Shown here piece after piece: positions 8,952 through 17,777 of a DNA stretch of 64,000 nt. The stretch is from Pseudomonas syringae (GTDB lineage Bacteria > Pseudomonadota > Gammaproteobacteria > Pseudomonadales > Pseudomonadaceae), in assembly GCF_000737245.1 (NCBI RefSeq), contig NZ_JPQU01000017.1, positions 1 to 64,000 on the forward strand, read 5' to 3'. Under the pieces are notes generated by a model, which made no database searches, had not been told where the DNA came from, and saw nothing but the letters and a program-made list of their open reading frames with translations. Position 1 is the first letter of the stretch. Each line of letters begins with the position of its first letter. The translations under genes and the position numbers were made by a program.

Positions 8952-9722
8952 ATGACCAACGAATTGCCTTCCCTACTGTCTGGCGGACAGCCTCGCTATC
9001 TGGTTCTTGCGCAGGCGCTGATCGATGCGATCAAGTCTGGGCGGTATCCAGTCGGTAGCCTGCTGCCAACTGAACATGAGCTGTGCAAGCAGTTCAATGT
9101 CAGTCGGCACACGGTCCGGGAAGCGATTCGCCGACTCAACGAGTTGGGTCTGATCAGCAAACAGCATGGTATCGGCACGCGGGTCAAGGCAGTCCATCCC
9201 GCGTCACGCTACGTGCAGGCCAGTGAAGGGATCTCCGACTTACACCAATACGTGCGCGACGTACGCATGGAACTGGGCAGTTCACAGGAAATCAGCGCCG
9301 ATGAGGAGTTGATCGAGCTGCTTGAATGCAAACCAGGTCAAGCCTGGGTGTGCGCCGTAGGCCTGCGTCATCGCGAGGGTGACAGCGCACCACTGGCGCG
9401 TACTCAGGTCTATGTGCCAAGTGCTTACCGCGCCGCTCTGGATGCGTTCGGCGATGGACGCACGCCGATCTATGAGCTGCTGCAACGACGCTTCGGCCTG
9501 CAGATGACCGAAGTACGTCAGACCCTCAGCGCGGTGAATCTTGGTGAGGACGACGCACGTGCCTTGCAAGTAGAGCCGGGGTCGCCGGGACTGCACATCG
9601 TTCGCAAGTATTACGGCAGTAACGATGAGCTGCTGGAGGTTGCGGTCAACATCCACCCGGGTGAGCGCTTCAGCTACTCGATCACCCAAAGACTGGTCTG
9701 GCAGGGCGCTAACGGTGAATAA
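8952..9722 (+). CDS. GntR-family regulator, HutC subfamily (UTRA domain)
   Basis: A 256-residue regulator. Residues 15-85 form the GntR winged helix (LLPTEHELCKQFNVSRHTVR, then REAIRRLNELGLISKQHGIG). The C-terminal half looks like a UTRA ligand domain, including the late EVAVNIHPGERFSYSI stretch. The ATG is immediately after the CoA-transferase stop, so it is co-transcribed with the genes it likely controls. Its probable operator is the palindrome at 1620-1635. An effector such as the pathway acid or its CoA ester would relieve repression; this is inference from subfamily behaviour. Confidence 0.9.
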   Translation: MTNELPSLLSGGQPRYLVLAQALIDAIKSGRYPVGSLLPTEHELCKQFNVSRHTVREAIRRLNELGLISKQHGIGTRVKAVHPASRYVQASEGISDLHQYVRDVRMELGSSQEISADEELIELLECKPGQAWVCAVGLRHREGDSAPLARTQVYVPSAYRAALDAFGDGRTPIYELLQRRFGLQMTEVRQTLSAVNLGEDDARALQVEPGSPGLHIVRKYYGSNDELLEVAVNIHPGERFSYSITQRLVWQGANGE

Positions 9723-10914
9723 CAGCTACTCGACTCTGGCGGTCACCCTGGCCATTCAGGCCCTGGTGTCCATGGCGACTTTCACCGTACCCGTGTTGGC
9801 GCCTGTCGCTCTGCGTGAGCTCGGTGGCAGCGTCAGCCTGGTGGGTTTGTTCGTTGCATTGATTTACCTGGGAGCAATGATTTCCAGCCTGCTCAGCGGT
9901 AGCTGGATTTTGCGTTTCGGTGCGATCCGCGTCAGTCAGGTCTGTCTGTTGTCATGTGCTGCTGGCCTGGCTATGGCTGCCGGTGGTCATAGCTGGTGCC
10001 TGCTGCTCAGTGCCTTGGCCCTTGGCGCGGGTTACGGCCCGGTAACGCCGGCGAGCTCGCATATCCTGGCGCGCACGACGCCGACGCATTTGATGGGGTT
10101 GATGTTTTCTCTCAAGCAGACGGGCGTGCCAATAGGTGGTGTGCTCGCCGGTATGCTGATTCCTAGTCTGGTCGCTGTCATCGGTTGGCGCGGGGCGTTG
10201 CTGCTGACCGCGCTTGGTTGCGTGGTCATGGCGTCTATCGCCCAAGTAGCAAGGCGCAAACTAGATGATGATCGCGACCCGTCGACCCGCCGCTCAGGCA
10301 GGAGCTTGCTTGAGCCGCTGGGAATGATTTTTGCCATGCCTCGCATGCGCAACCTAGCGTTGTGCTCGATCTTCTTCGGTGCCATGCAGTTATGCCTGAC
10401 CACCTATCTGGTGAGTTATCTGACCCACGATTACGGCCTGGCACTGGTCACTGCCGGGGTCATCCTCGCCCTAACCCAAGGTGCAGGCGTCGCCGGGCGC
10501 CTGCTCTGGGGCTGGGTCGCCGACCGCTGGTTGGAGCCCAATCGGCTTCTGCCATTACTGGCGCTGCTGATGGCGATCGCTTCGCTGCTCACTGCCGCCT
10601 TCACCCAGTACTGGCCGCTTCCGCTGGTGGCTGCGGTGAGTATGTTGTTCGGTGCCAGCGCTATTGGCTGGAATGGCGTTTATCTGGCCGAAGTAGCTCG
10701 TCTCGCGCCGGTCGGCACCGCCGGTCAATACACAGGGGGGACGTTATTCTTTACCTATTTCGGGGTGGTGGCCGGGCCCCCCCTGTTTGCCGGGCTGACA
10801 CAGCTTGGCGATTCCCTTGCCACGGGTTACGCGTGGTTCGGCGGCTTGATGCTGCTGATCGCGCTTGCACTGGTGCGCTTGAACATTAGTAGCATGTGCG
10901 CGGACTCCAGCTAA
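9715..10914 (+). CDS. MFS transporter
   Basis: A major facilitator protein of about 399 residues with 12 predicted membrane helices. I start it at GTG 9715 (reading NNSYSTLAVTLAIQ next), overlapping the end of the GntR gene by eight bases; an upstream start at 9625 would lie deep inside that gene. Between helices 2 and 3 it has the loop SGSWILRFGAIRVSQ, and the second half repeats GRLLWGWVADRWLEP, the MFS signature region. It gives the island a second carrier beside the TRAP system, perhaps for another substrate or for export. No substrate can be assigned. Confidence 0.88.
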   Translation: MNNSYSTLAVTLAIQALVSMATFTVPVLAPVALRELGGSVSLVGLFVALIYLGAMISSLLSGSWILRFGAIRVSQVCLLSCAAGLAMAAGGHSWCLLLSALALGAGYGPVTPASSHILARTTPTHLMGLMFSLKQTGVPIGGVLAGMLIPSLVAVIGWRGALLLTALGCVVMASIAQVARRKLDDDRDPSTRRSGRSLLEPLGMIFAMPRMRNLALCSIFFGAMQLCLTTYLVSYLTHDYGLALVTAGVILALTQGAGVAGRLLWGWVADRWLEPNRLLPLLALLMAIASLLTAAFTQYWPLPLVAAVSMLFGASAIGWNGVYLAEVARLAPVGTAGQYTGGTLFFTYFGVVAGPPLFAGLTQLGDSLATGYAWFGGLMLLIALALVRLNISSMCADSS

Positions 10915-10968
10915 CGCGCCTTCGTTTCACCCCTCACTTTTCTATCCAACCCAACGTGGAGAAATGCC

Positions 10969-11769
10969 ATGGCAGCCCGCTCGTACCTGTTCGTCCCGGG
11001 GGATCGTCCGGAGCGTTTTGATAAAGCCTGCGCCGCTGGCGCTGATGTCGTCATTCTCGATCTTGAAGATGCCGTGACCCCTGAGCACAAGGACCAGGCC
11101 CGCGAAGCCATTCGCGACTGGCTGAAGACTGGCGGCAAGGCCTGGGTGCGTTTCAATGCAAGCGACACTCGATGGCACGCAGATGATTGCAGCCTGATCG
11201 ATGTCCCGGGTTTGCTCGGGGTGTCTCTACCCAAGGCGGAAAGCGCCGCACAGATCAGCGTTCTGGCACAGCGGATGGCCGAGTCTTTGCGCATTCTCCC
11301 GATCGTCGAAACCGCCCGCGGTATTTTTAATGCCGAAGAAATCGCCAGCGCACCCAAGGTCCAGTGCCTGGCCTTCGGCTCGGTGGATTTTCAGGTCGAC
11401 ACCGGAATTCTCGGTGATGGAGAGGAGCTGCTGTTCGCCCGTTCGCGTCTGGTGCTTGCCTCGGCGCTCGCCCGTATCGGCGCGCCGGTAGATGGCGTGA
11501 CGACCAACCTGGACGACCTCGATCTGCTGGCCAGCGATGTATACCGCGCCCGCCAACAGGGTTTCGCCGGTAAGTTGTGCGTGCACCCCAAGCAGGTTGC
11601 ACCGATCAATAACGGGTTTCTTCCAGCCGAGCACGAAGTGCAGTGGGCGCAGGCAGTAATGGACGCGGTGGCGAAGGATCAGGGCGTAGGGGCGATCAGC
11701 CTAAATGGCAAACTGATCGATTTGCCTGTGATCCTGCGTGCGCAACGCATTTTGGAAAACATCGCCTGA
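10969..11769 (+). CDS. CitE-like lyase of the HpcH/HpaI family
   Basis: A 266-residue TIM-barrel lyase of the CitE/citramalyl-CoA lyase type. Family motifs are SYLFVPGDRPERF at the N-terminus, VILDLEDAV near residues 27-35, PIVETARGIFNAEEIA near 105-120, AFGSVDF near 137-143 and KLCVHPKQV near 203-211. These enzymes cleave CoA thioesters such as citramalyl-CoA, giving acetyl-CoA and pyruvate in itaconate breakdown, with Mg held by conserved acidic residues. It would be the final step here. It follows the MFS gene by 54 bases and is 29 bases before the TetR gene, with a clear GGAG ribosome site. Confidence 0.92.
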   Translation: MAARSYLFVPGDRPERFDKACAAGADVVILDLEDAVTPEHKDQAREAIRDWLKTGGKAWVRFNASDTRWHADDCSLIDVPGLLGVSLPKAESAAQISVLAQRMAESLRILPIVETARGIFNAEEIASAPKVQCLAFGSVDFQVDTGILGDGEELLFARSRLVLASALARIGAPVDGVTTNLDDLDLLASDVYRARQQGFAGKLCVHPKQVAPINNGFLPAEHEVQWAQAVMDAVAKDQGVGAISLNGKLIDLPVILRAQRILENIA

Positions 11770-11798
11770 GGACAAACGAACAGATCCAGGAGCGGACC

Positions 11799-12377
11799 AT
11801 GACAGCAGTAATCAAACGCGTACCGGGTGAGCCATGCGGGCGTCAGCGCGTACTCGACAGTGCACGCCAGCTATTTGCCGAGCGCGGTTTTCACGCTGTC
11901 AGTCTGCGTGAGCTGGGTCAGGTGGTTGGCATGCATGCAGGTTCGTTGTACGCGCACATCGAGAGCAAGGAAGCCCTATTGCAGGAGCTGATCGAAGACG
12001 GCTACGAGCGGCTGATGGACAGCAGCCTGGCGCGTCTGAAGAAGGCACCGTCGAGTAAAGCGCTCAGCATGTTCCTGCACAATCACCTGGACTTTCAGAT
12101 AGTCAATCCGCACTGGTATGCGCTTGCCTTGATCGAATCCCGACATTTGGGCGACGAGGCACAAGAAGAGTTACGCAGCCTCAAAACGGACTATGCGGTG
12201 CTGCTTGAACGGCTCCTGCAGAAGCGAATGGGCCAACGCGCCGATGCCTGGAGGATTTCGACGATGGCGCGACAGGCATTGCGCTTACTCGACGGTCCGC
12301 CACAGGGCGATGGTGTCGCGCTGGATGACTGCGTTGAGGACGTGGAGCACCTGATCCTCAATCGCCTGAATCGTTAG
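11799..12377 (+). CDS. TetR-family regulator
   Basis: A 192-residue regulator with an N-terminal TetR helix-turn-helix at residues 12-62 (LDSARQLFAERGFHAVSLRE, then GMHAGSLYAHIESKEALLQE). I start at ATG 11799, preceded by CCAGGAGCGG; an upstream ATG at 11643 would overlap the lyase gene heavily. TetR proteins of this shape often respond to acyl-CoA or small hydrophobic ligands. It lies between the lyase and the porin gene and may control the latter. No palindromic operator stood out in the 65-base gap before the porin. Confidence 0.88.
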   Translation: MTAVIKRVPGEPCGRQRVLDSARQLFAERGFHAVSLRELGQVVGMHAGSLYAHIESKEALLQELIEDGYERLMDSSLARLKKAPSSKALSMFLHNHLDFQIVNPHWYALALIESRHLGDEAQEELRSLKTDYAVLLERLLQKRMGQRADAWRISTMARQALRLLDGPPQGDGVALDDCVEDVEHLILNRLNR

Positions 12378-12442
12378 TCGTGAGCTATTGGCTTCTGTAC
12401 CGAGGCGGGCATTGGCTTCACAAGGCAACACCACAATAAGAA

Positions 12443-13696
12443 ATGGGAAAAAAAATGCACAAACACCCTAGAACCAAAACGATATCCCTGGCTGTCCTGG
12501 CCGCGGGTTCGAGCTTGCCACTTTGGGCACAGGCGGATTTCATCAAGGACAGCAAAGCCAGCCTTACTATTAATAACTACTATTTCAACAGCGACTATCG
12601 CCAGCCCGGTGCCACTCAGTCCAAGCGGGAGGAGTGGGCTCAGGGCTTTATGCTCAACTACGAGTCGGGCTTCACCAACGGTGCTGTGGGTTTTGGTCTG
12701 GATGCCATCGGCATGCTCGGCATCAAACTCGATTCAAGCCGGGACCATATCAACACTGGACTGCTATCGGCGGATAACGATGGCAATCCGCAGGACAACT
12801 ACAGCGAACTCGGTTTGACGGCAAAGGCGCGGGTGTCAAAAAGCACCCTGCGCGTTGGGACGCTGCTCCCGAAGATGCCAACAGTCTTGTCCAATGAATC
12901 GCGACTGATGCCGCAGACCTTTCGAGGTGCGCATCTGGTGTCGCAGGAGTTTGCAGGTTTGACCCTTGATGGCGGACGCCTCACTCAAAACAGCCTGCGT
13001 AACGACAGCAGCAGCGAAGACATGATTGCCAACGGTCGCGCCATTACCGGAGGGCAGTTTACCGACAAGTTCAACTTTGGAGGCGCGCGCTACCAGTGGA
13101 ACAGGAACCTGATGACCTCGTACAACTACGGTCATCTGGACAACAACTATAAGCAGCACATCGTCAATCTGGTGCACTCTTTGCCTATTGGCCACGGCTC
13201 ACTGAAAAGTGACCTGCGCTACGCGCGCTCCACCAATGACGGCAACACCAACGTTGATAACACCGCGTTGGGTGCCATGTTCACCTACAGCGTGATCGGC
13301 CACGGGATTAGCCTGGCGTACCAGAAAATGAAGGGCGACACAGGTTTCCCTTACATCAATGGCACGGATGAGTTCCTGGTCAACTACGCCATGCTGTCGC
13401 CTGACTACGCCAACCCCGACGAAAAATCCTGGCAGGCCCGTTACAACTACGACTTCGCGGCTCTGGGTATTCCCGGTCTGACATTCATGACCCGTTACGT
13501 CGCTGGAGACGGCTTCGAACGCGGCGACCGTGGAGCCAAAGAATGGGAGCGCAACAGTGAAGTCGCTTATGCCTTCCAGCAAGGATCGCTGAAGAATTTA
13601 TCTGTCAAATGGCGCAACGGTACTTACCGCAGCGCCGGTAGCAGTGACATAGACCAGAACCGTTTGATCCTCAGCTACACATTGCCGCTGTTGTAA
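12443..13696 (+). CDS. OprD-family outer-membrane porin
   Basis: A 417-residue beta-barrel porin of the OprD/Occ family. A signal peptide ends near WAQA, followed by DFIKDSKASLTINNYYFNSD, the usual mature N-terminus. Alternating barrel-strand pattern, segments such as GALGAMFTYS-like strands and NRLILSYTLPLL at the C-terminus fit the family. The start may be ATG 12443 or ATG 12455. OccK-type members pass carboxylates and aromatic acids, so this is probably the outer-membrane route for the acid imported by the TRAP system. It ends shortly before a terminator-like hairpin. Confidence 0.9.
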   Translation: MGKKMHKHPRTKTISLAVLAAGSSLPLWAQADFIKDSKASLTINNYYFNSDYRQPGATQSKREEWAQGFMLNYESGFTNGAVGFGLDAIGMLGIKLDSSRDHINTGLLSADNDGNPQDNYSELGLTAKARVSKSTLRVGTLLPKMPTVLSNESRLMPQTFRGAHLVSQEFAGLTLDGGRLTQNSLRNDSSSEDMIANGRAITGGQFTDKFNFGGARYQWNRNLMTSYNYGHLDNNYKQHIVNLVHSLPIGHGSLKSDLRYARSTNDGNTNVDNTALGAMFTYSVIGHGISLAYQKMKGDTGFPYINGTDEFLVNYAMLSPDYANPDEKSWQARYNYDFAALGIPGLTFMTRYVAGDGFERGDRGAKEWERNSEVAYAFQQGSLKNLSVKWRNGTYRSAGSSDIDQNRLILSYTLPLL

Positions 13697-13710
13697 GCGT
13701 CGCGATGAGG

Positions 13711-13735
13711 GCCGAACCCAAAGCTCGGGTTCGGC
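13711..13735 (+). terminator. Probable terminator after the porin gene
   Basis: GCCGAACCC, a seven-base loop and GGGTTCGGC form a nine-pair stem 15 bases after the porin stop, followed by TCTCTGTCTT. The T-run is weak, so read-through to the next gene is possible. Confidence 0.6.
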
Positions 13736-13780
13736 TCTCTGTCTTCCACTCGCTGTGCGAGACCCATACGAGTAGCAACT

Positions 13781-15553
13781 ATGCCTGTATACAATGCCCC
13801 TCTCCGCGATTTTCGCTTTGTCCTGCACGAAGTGTTCGCCGGTCCGACCATGTGGGCACGCACGCCGGCCCTGGCCGACGTGATCGATGCTGATACGGCC
13901 GATGCCATCCTAGAAGAAGCCGCTAAGGTGATCGGGAGCCTTATTGCCCCGATCAACCGCAGTGGCGATGAGGAGGGTGCGCAGTGGCTCGACGGTGATG
14001 TGTTTACGCCAGCGGGGTTTGGCGATGCTTACGCTACCTATACAGAGGGCGGCTGGGTCGGGCTGTCCGGCAATCCCGCCTACGGCGGCATGGGCATGCC
14101 CAAGATGCTCTGCGTTGCCTTCGAGGAAATGCTGTACGCTGCCGGGTCCAGTTTTGCCCTATATTCGGCACTGAGCTCCGGAGCGTGCCTGGCGATCGAT
14201 GCTCACGCTAGCGAAGCTCTCAAGCGCACTTATCTACCGCCGATGTACGAAGGCCGATGGGCCGGCTCCATGTGTCTGACCGAGGCCCACGCGGGCACTG
14301 ATCTGGGGCTGATTCGTACACGCGCCCAGCCAGATGCCGGCGGCAGCTACGCCATCACTGGCAGCAAAGTCTTCATCACTGGGGGCGAACATGATCTGAC
14401 CGAGAACATCATCCATCTGGTGCTAGCCAGGCTCCCGGATGCTCCAGCTGGAGTAAGCGGGATCTCGCTGTTTCTGGTGCCAAAAATCAACGTCGAAGCT
14501 GACGCCAGCCTCGGCACACGAAACGCCGTAAGCTGTGGCTCGATCGAACACAAGATGGGTATCAAGGCTTCTGCCACCTGTGTGATGAATTTCGAAGGTG
14601 CTACAGGTTTCTTGATCGGTGAGCCCAACAAGGGCCTTTCCGCTATGTTCACCATGATGAACTATGAGCGCCTATCCATCGGAATCCAGGGTCTGGGTTG
14701 CAGCGAAGCCTCCTACCAAACCGCACGCGGTTATGCCGCCGAGCGTCTGCAAAGCCGCGCAGCTACTGGGCCGCAGGAGAAGGACAAAGTCGCGGACCCC
14801 ATTCTTGTACACGCCGATGTGCGACGAATGCTGTTAACCATCAAAGCCTTGACCGAAGGTGGCCGCGCGTTCGCATCCTATGTCGGCCTGCAACTGGATC
14901 TTAGCAAATTCAGTCCTGACGCCAGCGAGCGACAGAGTGCGGAAATCCTGGCGGCCTTGTTGACGCCGGTGACCAAGGCATTTTTCACTGACACAGGCCT
15001 TGAAAGCTGCGTGCATGGGCAGCAGGTATTGGGCGGCCATGGTTATATACGTGAATGGGGTCAGGAGCAGCTCGTGCGCGACGTTCGTATCGCACAGATT
15101 TACGAAGGCACGAACGGCATTCAGGCACTCGACCTGCTTGGTCGTAAGATCATCGCCAACGGCGGTCTGGCGCTGCGTCAGTTCACCGGCGAAATCCGGC
15201 GGTTTGCCGATCAGCATGAAAACCCGCACGCCACGGTTCTGCTCGATGCGGTAGAGCGCCTGGAACGCATCAGCAGTTGGGTGCAGGAACGCGCCGCCAA
15301 AAATGCTCACGAAATAGGTGCTGCCTCGGTGGAATACCTACACCTGTTTGGCTACACCGCTTATGCTTGGATGTGGGCGCGGATGGCCGCAGTGGCTCAA
15401 GCACGATATGTAGAGGATGAGGCGTTCTACGGCGGCAAACTGGCGACGGCGCAATTTTTCTTTGATCGCTTGCTCCCCCGCACGTTGAGCCTGGAGGCTA
15501 GCATCTGCGCCGGAAGCGATTCTTTATATGGCATACGCGACGATCAATTCTAA
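13781..15553 (+). CDS. Large acyl-CoA dehydrogenase (DmdC-like, 590 aa)
   Basis: A 590-residue acyl-CoA dehydrogenase of the long subfamily that carries an extra C-terminal domain, as in 3-methylmercaptopropionyl-CoA dehydrogenase (DmdC) and relatives. The start YNAPLRDFRFVLHEVF is typical. The FAD/substrate loop is CLTEAHAGTDLG, the lid region is YERLSIGIQGLG and the catalytic motif is IYEGTNGIQALDLLGRK. It lies beyond a hairpin and has its own leader, so it may be a separate unit. Two dehydrogenases of different classes in one island suggest two oxidation steps, or an added side route. Its acyl substrate is unknown. Confidence 0.9.
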   Translation: MPVYNAPLRDFRFVLHEVFAGPTMWARTPALADVIDADTADAILEEAAKVIGSLIAPINRSGDEEGAQWLDGDVFTPAGFGDAYATYTEGGWVGLSGNPAYGGMGMPKMLCVAFEEMLYAAGSSFALYSALSSGACLAIDAHASEALKRTYLPPMYEGRWAGSMCLTEAHAGTDLGLIRTRAQPDAGGSYAITGSKVFITGGEHDLTENIIHLVLARLPDAPAGVSGISLFLVPKINVEADASLGTRNAVSCGSIEHKMGIKASATCVMNFEGATGFLIGEPNKGLSAMFTMMNYERLSIGIQGLGCSEASYQTARGYAAERLQSRAATGPQEKDKVADPILVHADVRRMLLTIKALTEGGRAFASYVGLQLDLSKFSPDASERQSAEILAALLTPVTKAFFTDTGLESCVHGQQVLGGHGYIREWGQEQLVRDVRIAQIYEGTNGIQALDLLGRKIIANGGLALRQFTGEIRRFADQHENPHATVLLDAVERLERISSWVQERAAKNAHEIGAASVEYLHLFGYTAYAWMWARMAAVAQARYVEDEAFYGGKLATAQFFFDRLLPRTLSLEASICAGSDSLYGIRDDQF

Positions 15554-15778
15554 CCACTTTAGCGCTGTTAGCGTGGCTGCAAAAACCTTCTACCCATCTG
15601 CGCGACGGCCCGGAGTCGTCGCGCTCGTTGATGAGTCTCAAGCCACCTTGCCGGCACTAACTTCACGCGCCTCGACGAGCTTTACAACTTTGTCGGCGCA
15701 CGGATTGCGCACGATGTGAGACTGGATCGGCTAAAGCCCATACATAGAGCTAGGGTTGGGTGTTTGAGATGTTGATAG
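15554..15778. other. Junction DNA between the dehydrogenase and the truncated IS
   Basis: About 220 bases with no intact gene. One frame near 15657-15738 reads GTNFTRLDELYNFVGARIAHD, which has the composition of real coding sequence and may be a remnant of a deleted gene, but I do not recognise it. Homology to the IS begins around 15779, so a deletion joined this DNA to the transposase interior. Confidence 0.4.
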
Positions 15779-16717
15779 GCTGCTTAAGCCTCGAAGACGA
15801 AGTCCCCAAACACTCTACGTTTTCCAAGAACCGCCACGGTCGTTTTCGCGACAGCTCGCTTCTCCGCTGGCTGTTCAACAAGGTGCTGCGTCGCTGCATG
15901 GACGCAGGTCTGGTCAAGGGCGAAGGGTTTGCGGTCGACGCCAGCGTCATCAAGGCAGATGCCAGTCGGCAACGTGGCGTACCTGGCGATGATGAAATCA
16001 ACTGGCGCGATCCGTCGCTCAGTACTCGCGCCGTGCGTGAGTACCTTGAAGCGCTGGATGCAGAGGCGTTGGCCGAAGCACTGCCCAAGCGCCTGTCACT
16101 GACTGATCCACTTTCTCGTTGGACAGCAGCACCAGGAGGCCCGGCGTTTTTCGCTTACTCGACGAACTACCTGATTGATGTCGAACATGGTGTGATCATG
16201 GATGTGGGGCCGACCCCAGCGCATCGAACCGCCGAGGTCGCGAGCGCCAAGACCATGGTCGAGCGGGTCGAAGAACAGTTCGACATCCAGCCTGATCGGC
16301 TCATCGGCGATACCGCTTATGGAACCGCATCTGCGTAGCGAATGGCGGGCCTTCAAGAACCAACGCTCACATATCACGAAAGCCGACACCATCATCTTCC
16401 GATCCCGACTGCGCTACTTGCTCAATGAAAGAGCAATGCTGCCCAATACCTCGTTCCGGAAAATCGCCCGTAGCATCCATGAGAGCGCGCGCGAAGTTGC
16501 GCGGCGCATCGCCAAGACACCTCAATACCAGTGTTCTCGCAATGAGCGCAAGAAGGTCGAAATGTTGTTCGCTCATCTCAAGCGAATCCTGAAACTGGAT
16601 CGGTTGCGACTACGAGGAATGACCGGTGCGAACGACGAATTCACCTTGGCGGCTGCGGTACAGAATCTAAGAAGACTGGCGAAACTGACCTCTCAAGGGC
16701 CACCGACTACGGGCTAG
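15779..16717 (+). pseudogene. IS1182-type transposase, truncated and internally deleted
   Basis: The same transposase as at the window start, now on the plus strand, but decayed. About 90 N-terminal codons are missing: recognisable coding starts at LSLEDEVPKHSTFSKNRHGR. The frame runs through VDASVIKADASRQRG to LIGDTAYGTASA and then stops at 16336. Downstream a different frame resumes with LRSEWRAFKNQRSHITKAD and runs to the natural C-terminus LTSQGPPTTG at 16717. An internal segment is therefore lost, with a frame change near 16320. A further altered patch follows FRSRL. It cannot make active transposase. Confidence 0.88.
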
Positions 16718-16859
16718 TTGCGCCTGGGATCAGCAAAAACCTTCAAATCAACCTACTAACCAAGCTGCAACGATCAACGCAGAACCGGAAAGCCACGCAA
16801 CGTGGTGAATAGGTTCTGAAGAGATGATCAACTTCAAAATCTTCCAGTTTGAAAATCCG

Positions 16860-16886
16860 ACTTTTTCAACAGAATCGGCCGAAAGC
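16860..16886. repeat. IS1182-type element terminus (right end)
   Basis: The 27-base twin of 874-900. It lies 142 bases after the transposase stop and marks the right end of the second IS copy; sequence beyond it belongs to the SRAP/rulAB chromosome block. Confidence 0.75.
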
Positions 16887-16949
16887 GGGCAGCGAAACGA
16901 ATTCTGGGTTCGGGCATTCACGGGTGGCGCTGGTATGAGAGGATTTGGG

Positions 16950-17678
16950 TTACATCGGAGCCTTAAGCTGGAACAGGTCAGCCGGGTCCTGGTCGACTGG
17001 CTCGATGATCTCAGCCCCCTGATTCCTCACATTCCCCACCGCCTTTCCCACCCGATACCACTCAAAATCCTCCACCGGCCTGCAGCACTCCTTGGCGATT
17101 TCCTCGGCGCGTTTCGCGCTCGTAGCGGGATCAAGCCATTCGTTGGCCAACTCCGGCGTCAACACCAACGGCCGCCGATCGTGAATATCCACCATCCCCT
17201 GATCACTCGCCGCCGTGATGATCACAAACCCATCATCCTCGCGGGGCTCCAGTCCTGGCGTCACCTGAGCCAACGCGCCATAAAACATCGGCGCCTGGCT
17301 TTTCAGCCTGATGTAATACGGCTGCTTCTTCTTCGGATCAGCCGGATCCTTGACCCACTCGAACCACCCATTAGCGGGCGCAATCGCGCGGCCATTGGGC
17401 CACAGCTGCTTGAAAAACTTCCCCGTCGTCACCGTCTCGACCCGAGCATTGATCGGATCCGGTCGTTTGCCTTTCGCCCAGAACGGCGACCATCCCCAGC
17501 GCACCTTATCCACGCTCAGGCCCTGTTCAGTGCTACGGATTATCTGGACGCGAGTGGAGGGCGCGACGTTGTAGCGCTGGATCGGCCAGAGGTCGTATCC
17601 GTTGATCACCAGCTGCTTTGGGGCCAGTTCCCGCAGGTAGTGGTCCATGGATTCGTAGATCGAATAGCGTCCACACAT
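16950..17678 (-). CDS. yedK: SRAP-domain abasic-site protein (YedK/HMCES family)
   Basis: A 242-residue SRAP protein, which forms a covalent thiazolidine link with abasic sites in single-stranded DNA to shield them. The catalytic Cys directly follows the initiator Met (MCGRY). The family triad is completed by NARVET near residue 77, Glu in ANGWFEW near 105, and His in VDIHDRRP near 166 (HDRMP in most members). It is transcribed away from rulA with the LexA box between, which suggests SOS induction of lesion shielding together with translesion synthesis. Confidence 0.93.
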   Translation of the reverse strand: MCGRYSIYESMDHYLRELAPKQLVINGYDLWPIQRYNVAPSTRVQIIRSTEQGLSVDKVRWGWSPFWAKGKRPDPINARVETVTTGKFFKQLWPNGRAIAPANGWFEWVKDPADPKKKQPYYIRLKSQAPMFYGALAQVTPGLEPREDDGFVIITAASDQGMVDIHDRRPLVLTPELANEWLDPATSAKRAEEIAKECCRPVEDFEWYRVGKAVGNVRNQGAEIIEPVDQDPADLFQLKAPM

Positions 17679-17738
17679 GCTGTCACCCGTCGAAATTTCC
17701 TACAGAGGAGATTGACCGAAACCGGCCTTCGTCGTTAA

Positions 17739-17754
17739 CTGTATATACATACAG
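17739..17754. promoter_or_regulatory. LexA (SOS) box
   Basis: CTGTATATACATACAG matches the gamma-proteobacterial LexA consensus CTG-N10-CAG with an AT-rich centre. It lies 24 bases before rulA and about 60 bases before the divergent SRAP gene, so it may repress both. Confidence 0.9.
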
Positions 17755-17777
17755 CAATCAATCGCAAGGTTCGCATC

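Larger units (their letters stand above)
1..16886. mobile_element. IS-bracketed catabolic island (composite-like)
   Basis: Two related IS1182-type copies in opposite orientation, both transcribed outward, enclose eleven catabolic, transport and regulatory genes. Both copies are damaged in the visible part. The layout could be a former composite transposon or a region into which IS copies inserted independently. Whether the block ever moved as a unit cannot be told from the sequence alone, because the left end of the first copy lies outside the window. Confidence 0.5.

Noticed and set aside
16824..17738. 304-codon plus-strand frame
   Set aside because: Antisense to the SRAP gene, which has its full active-site set; no ribosome site or family match.
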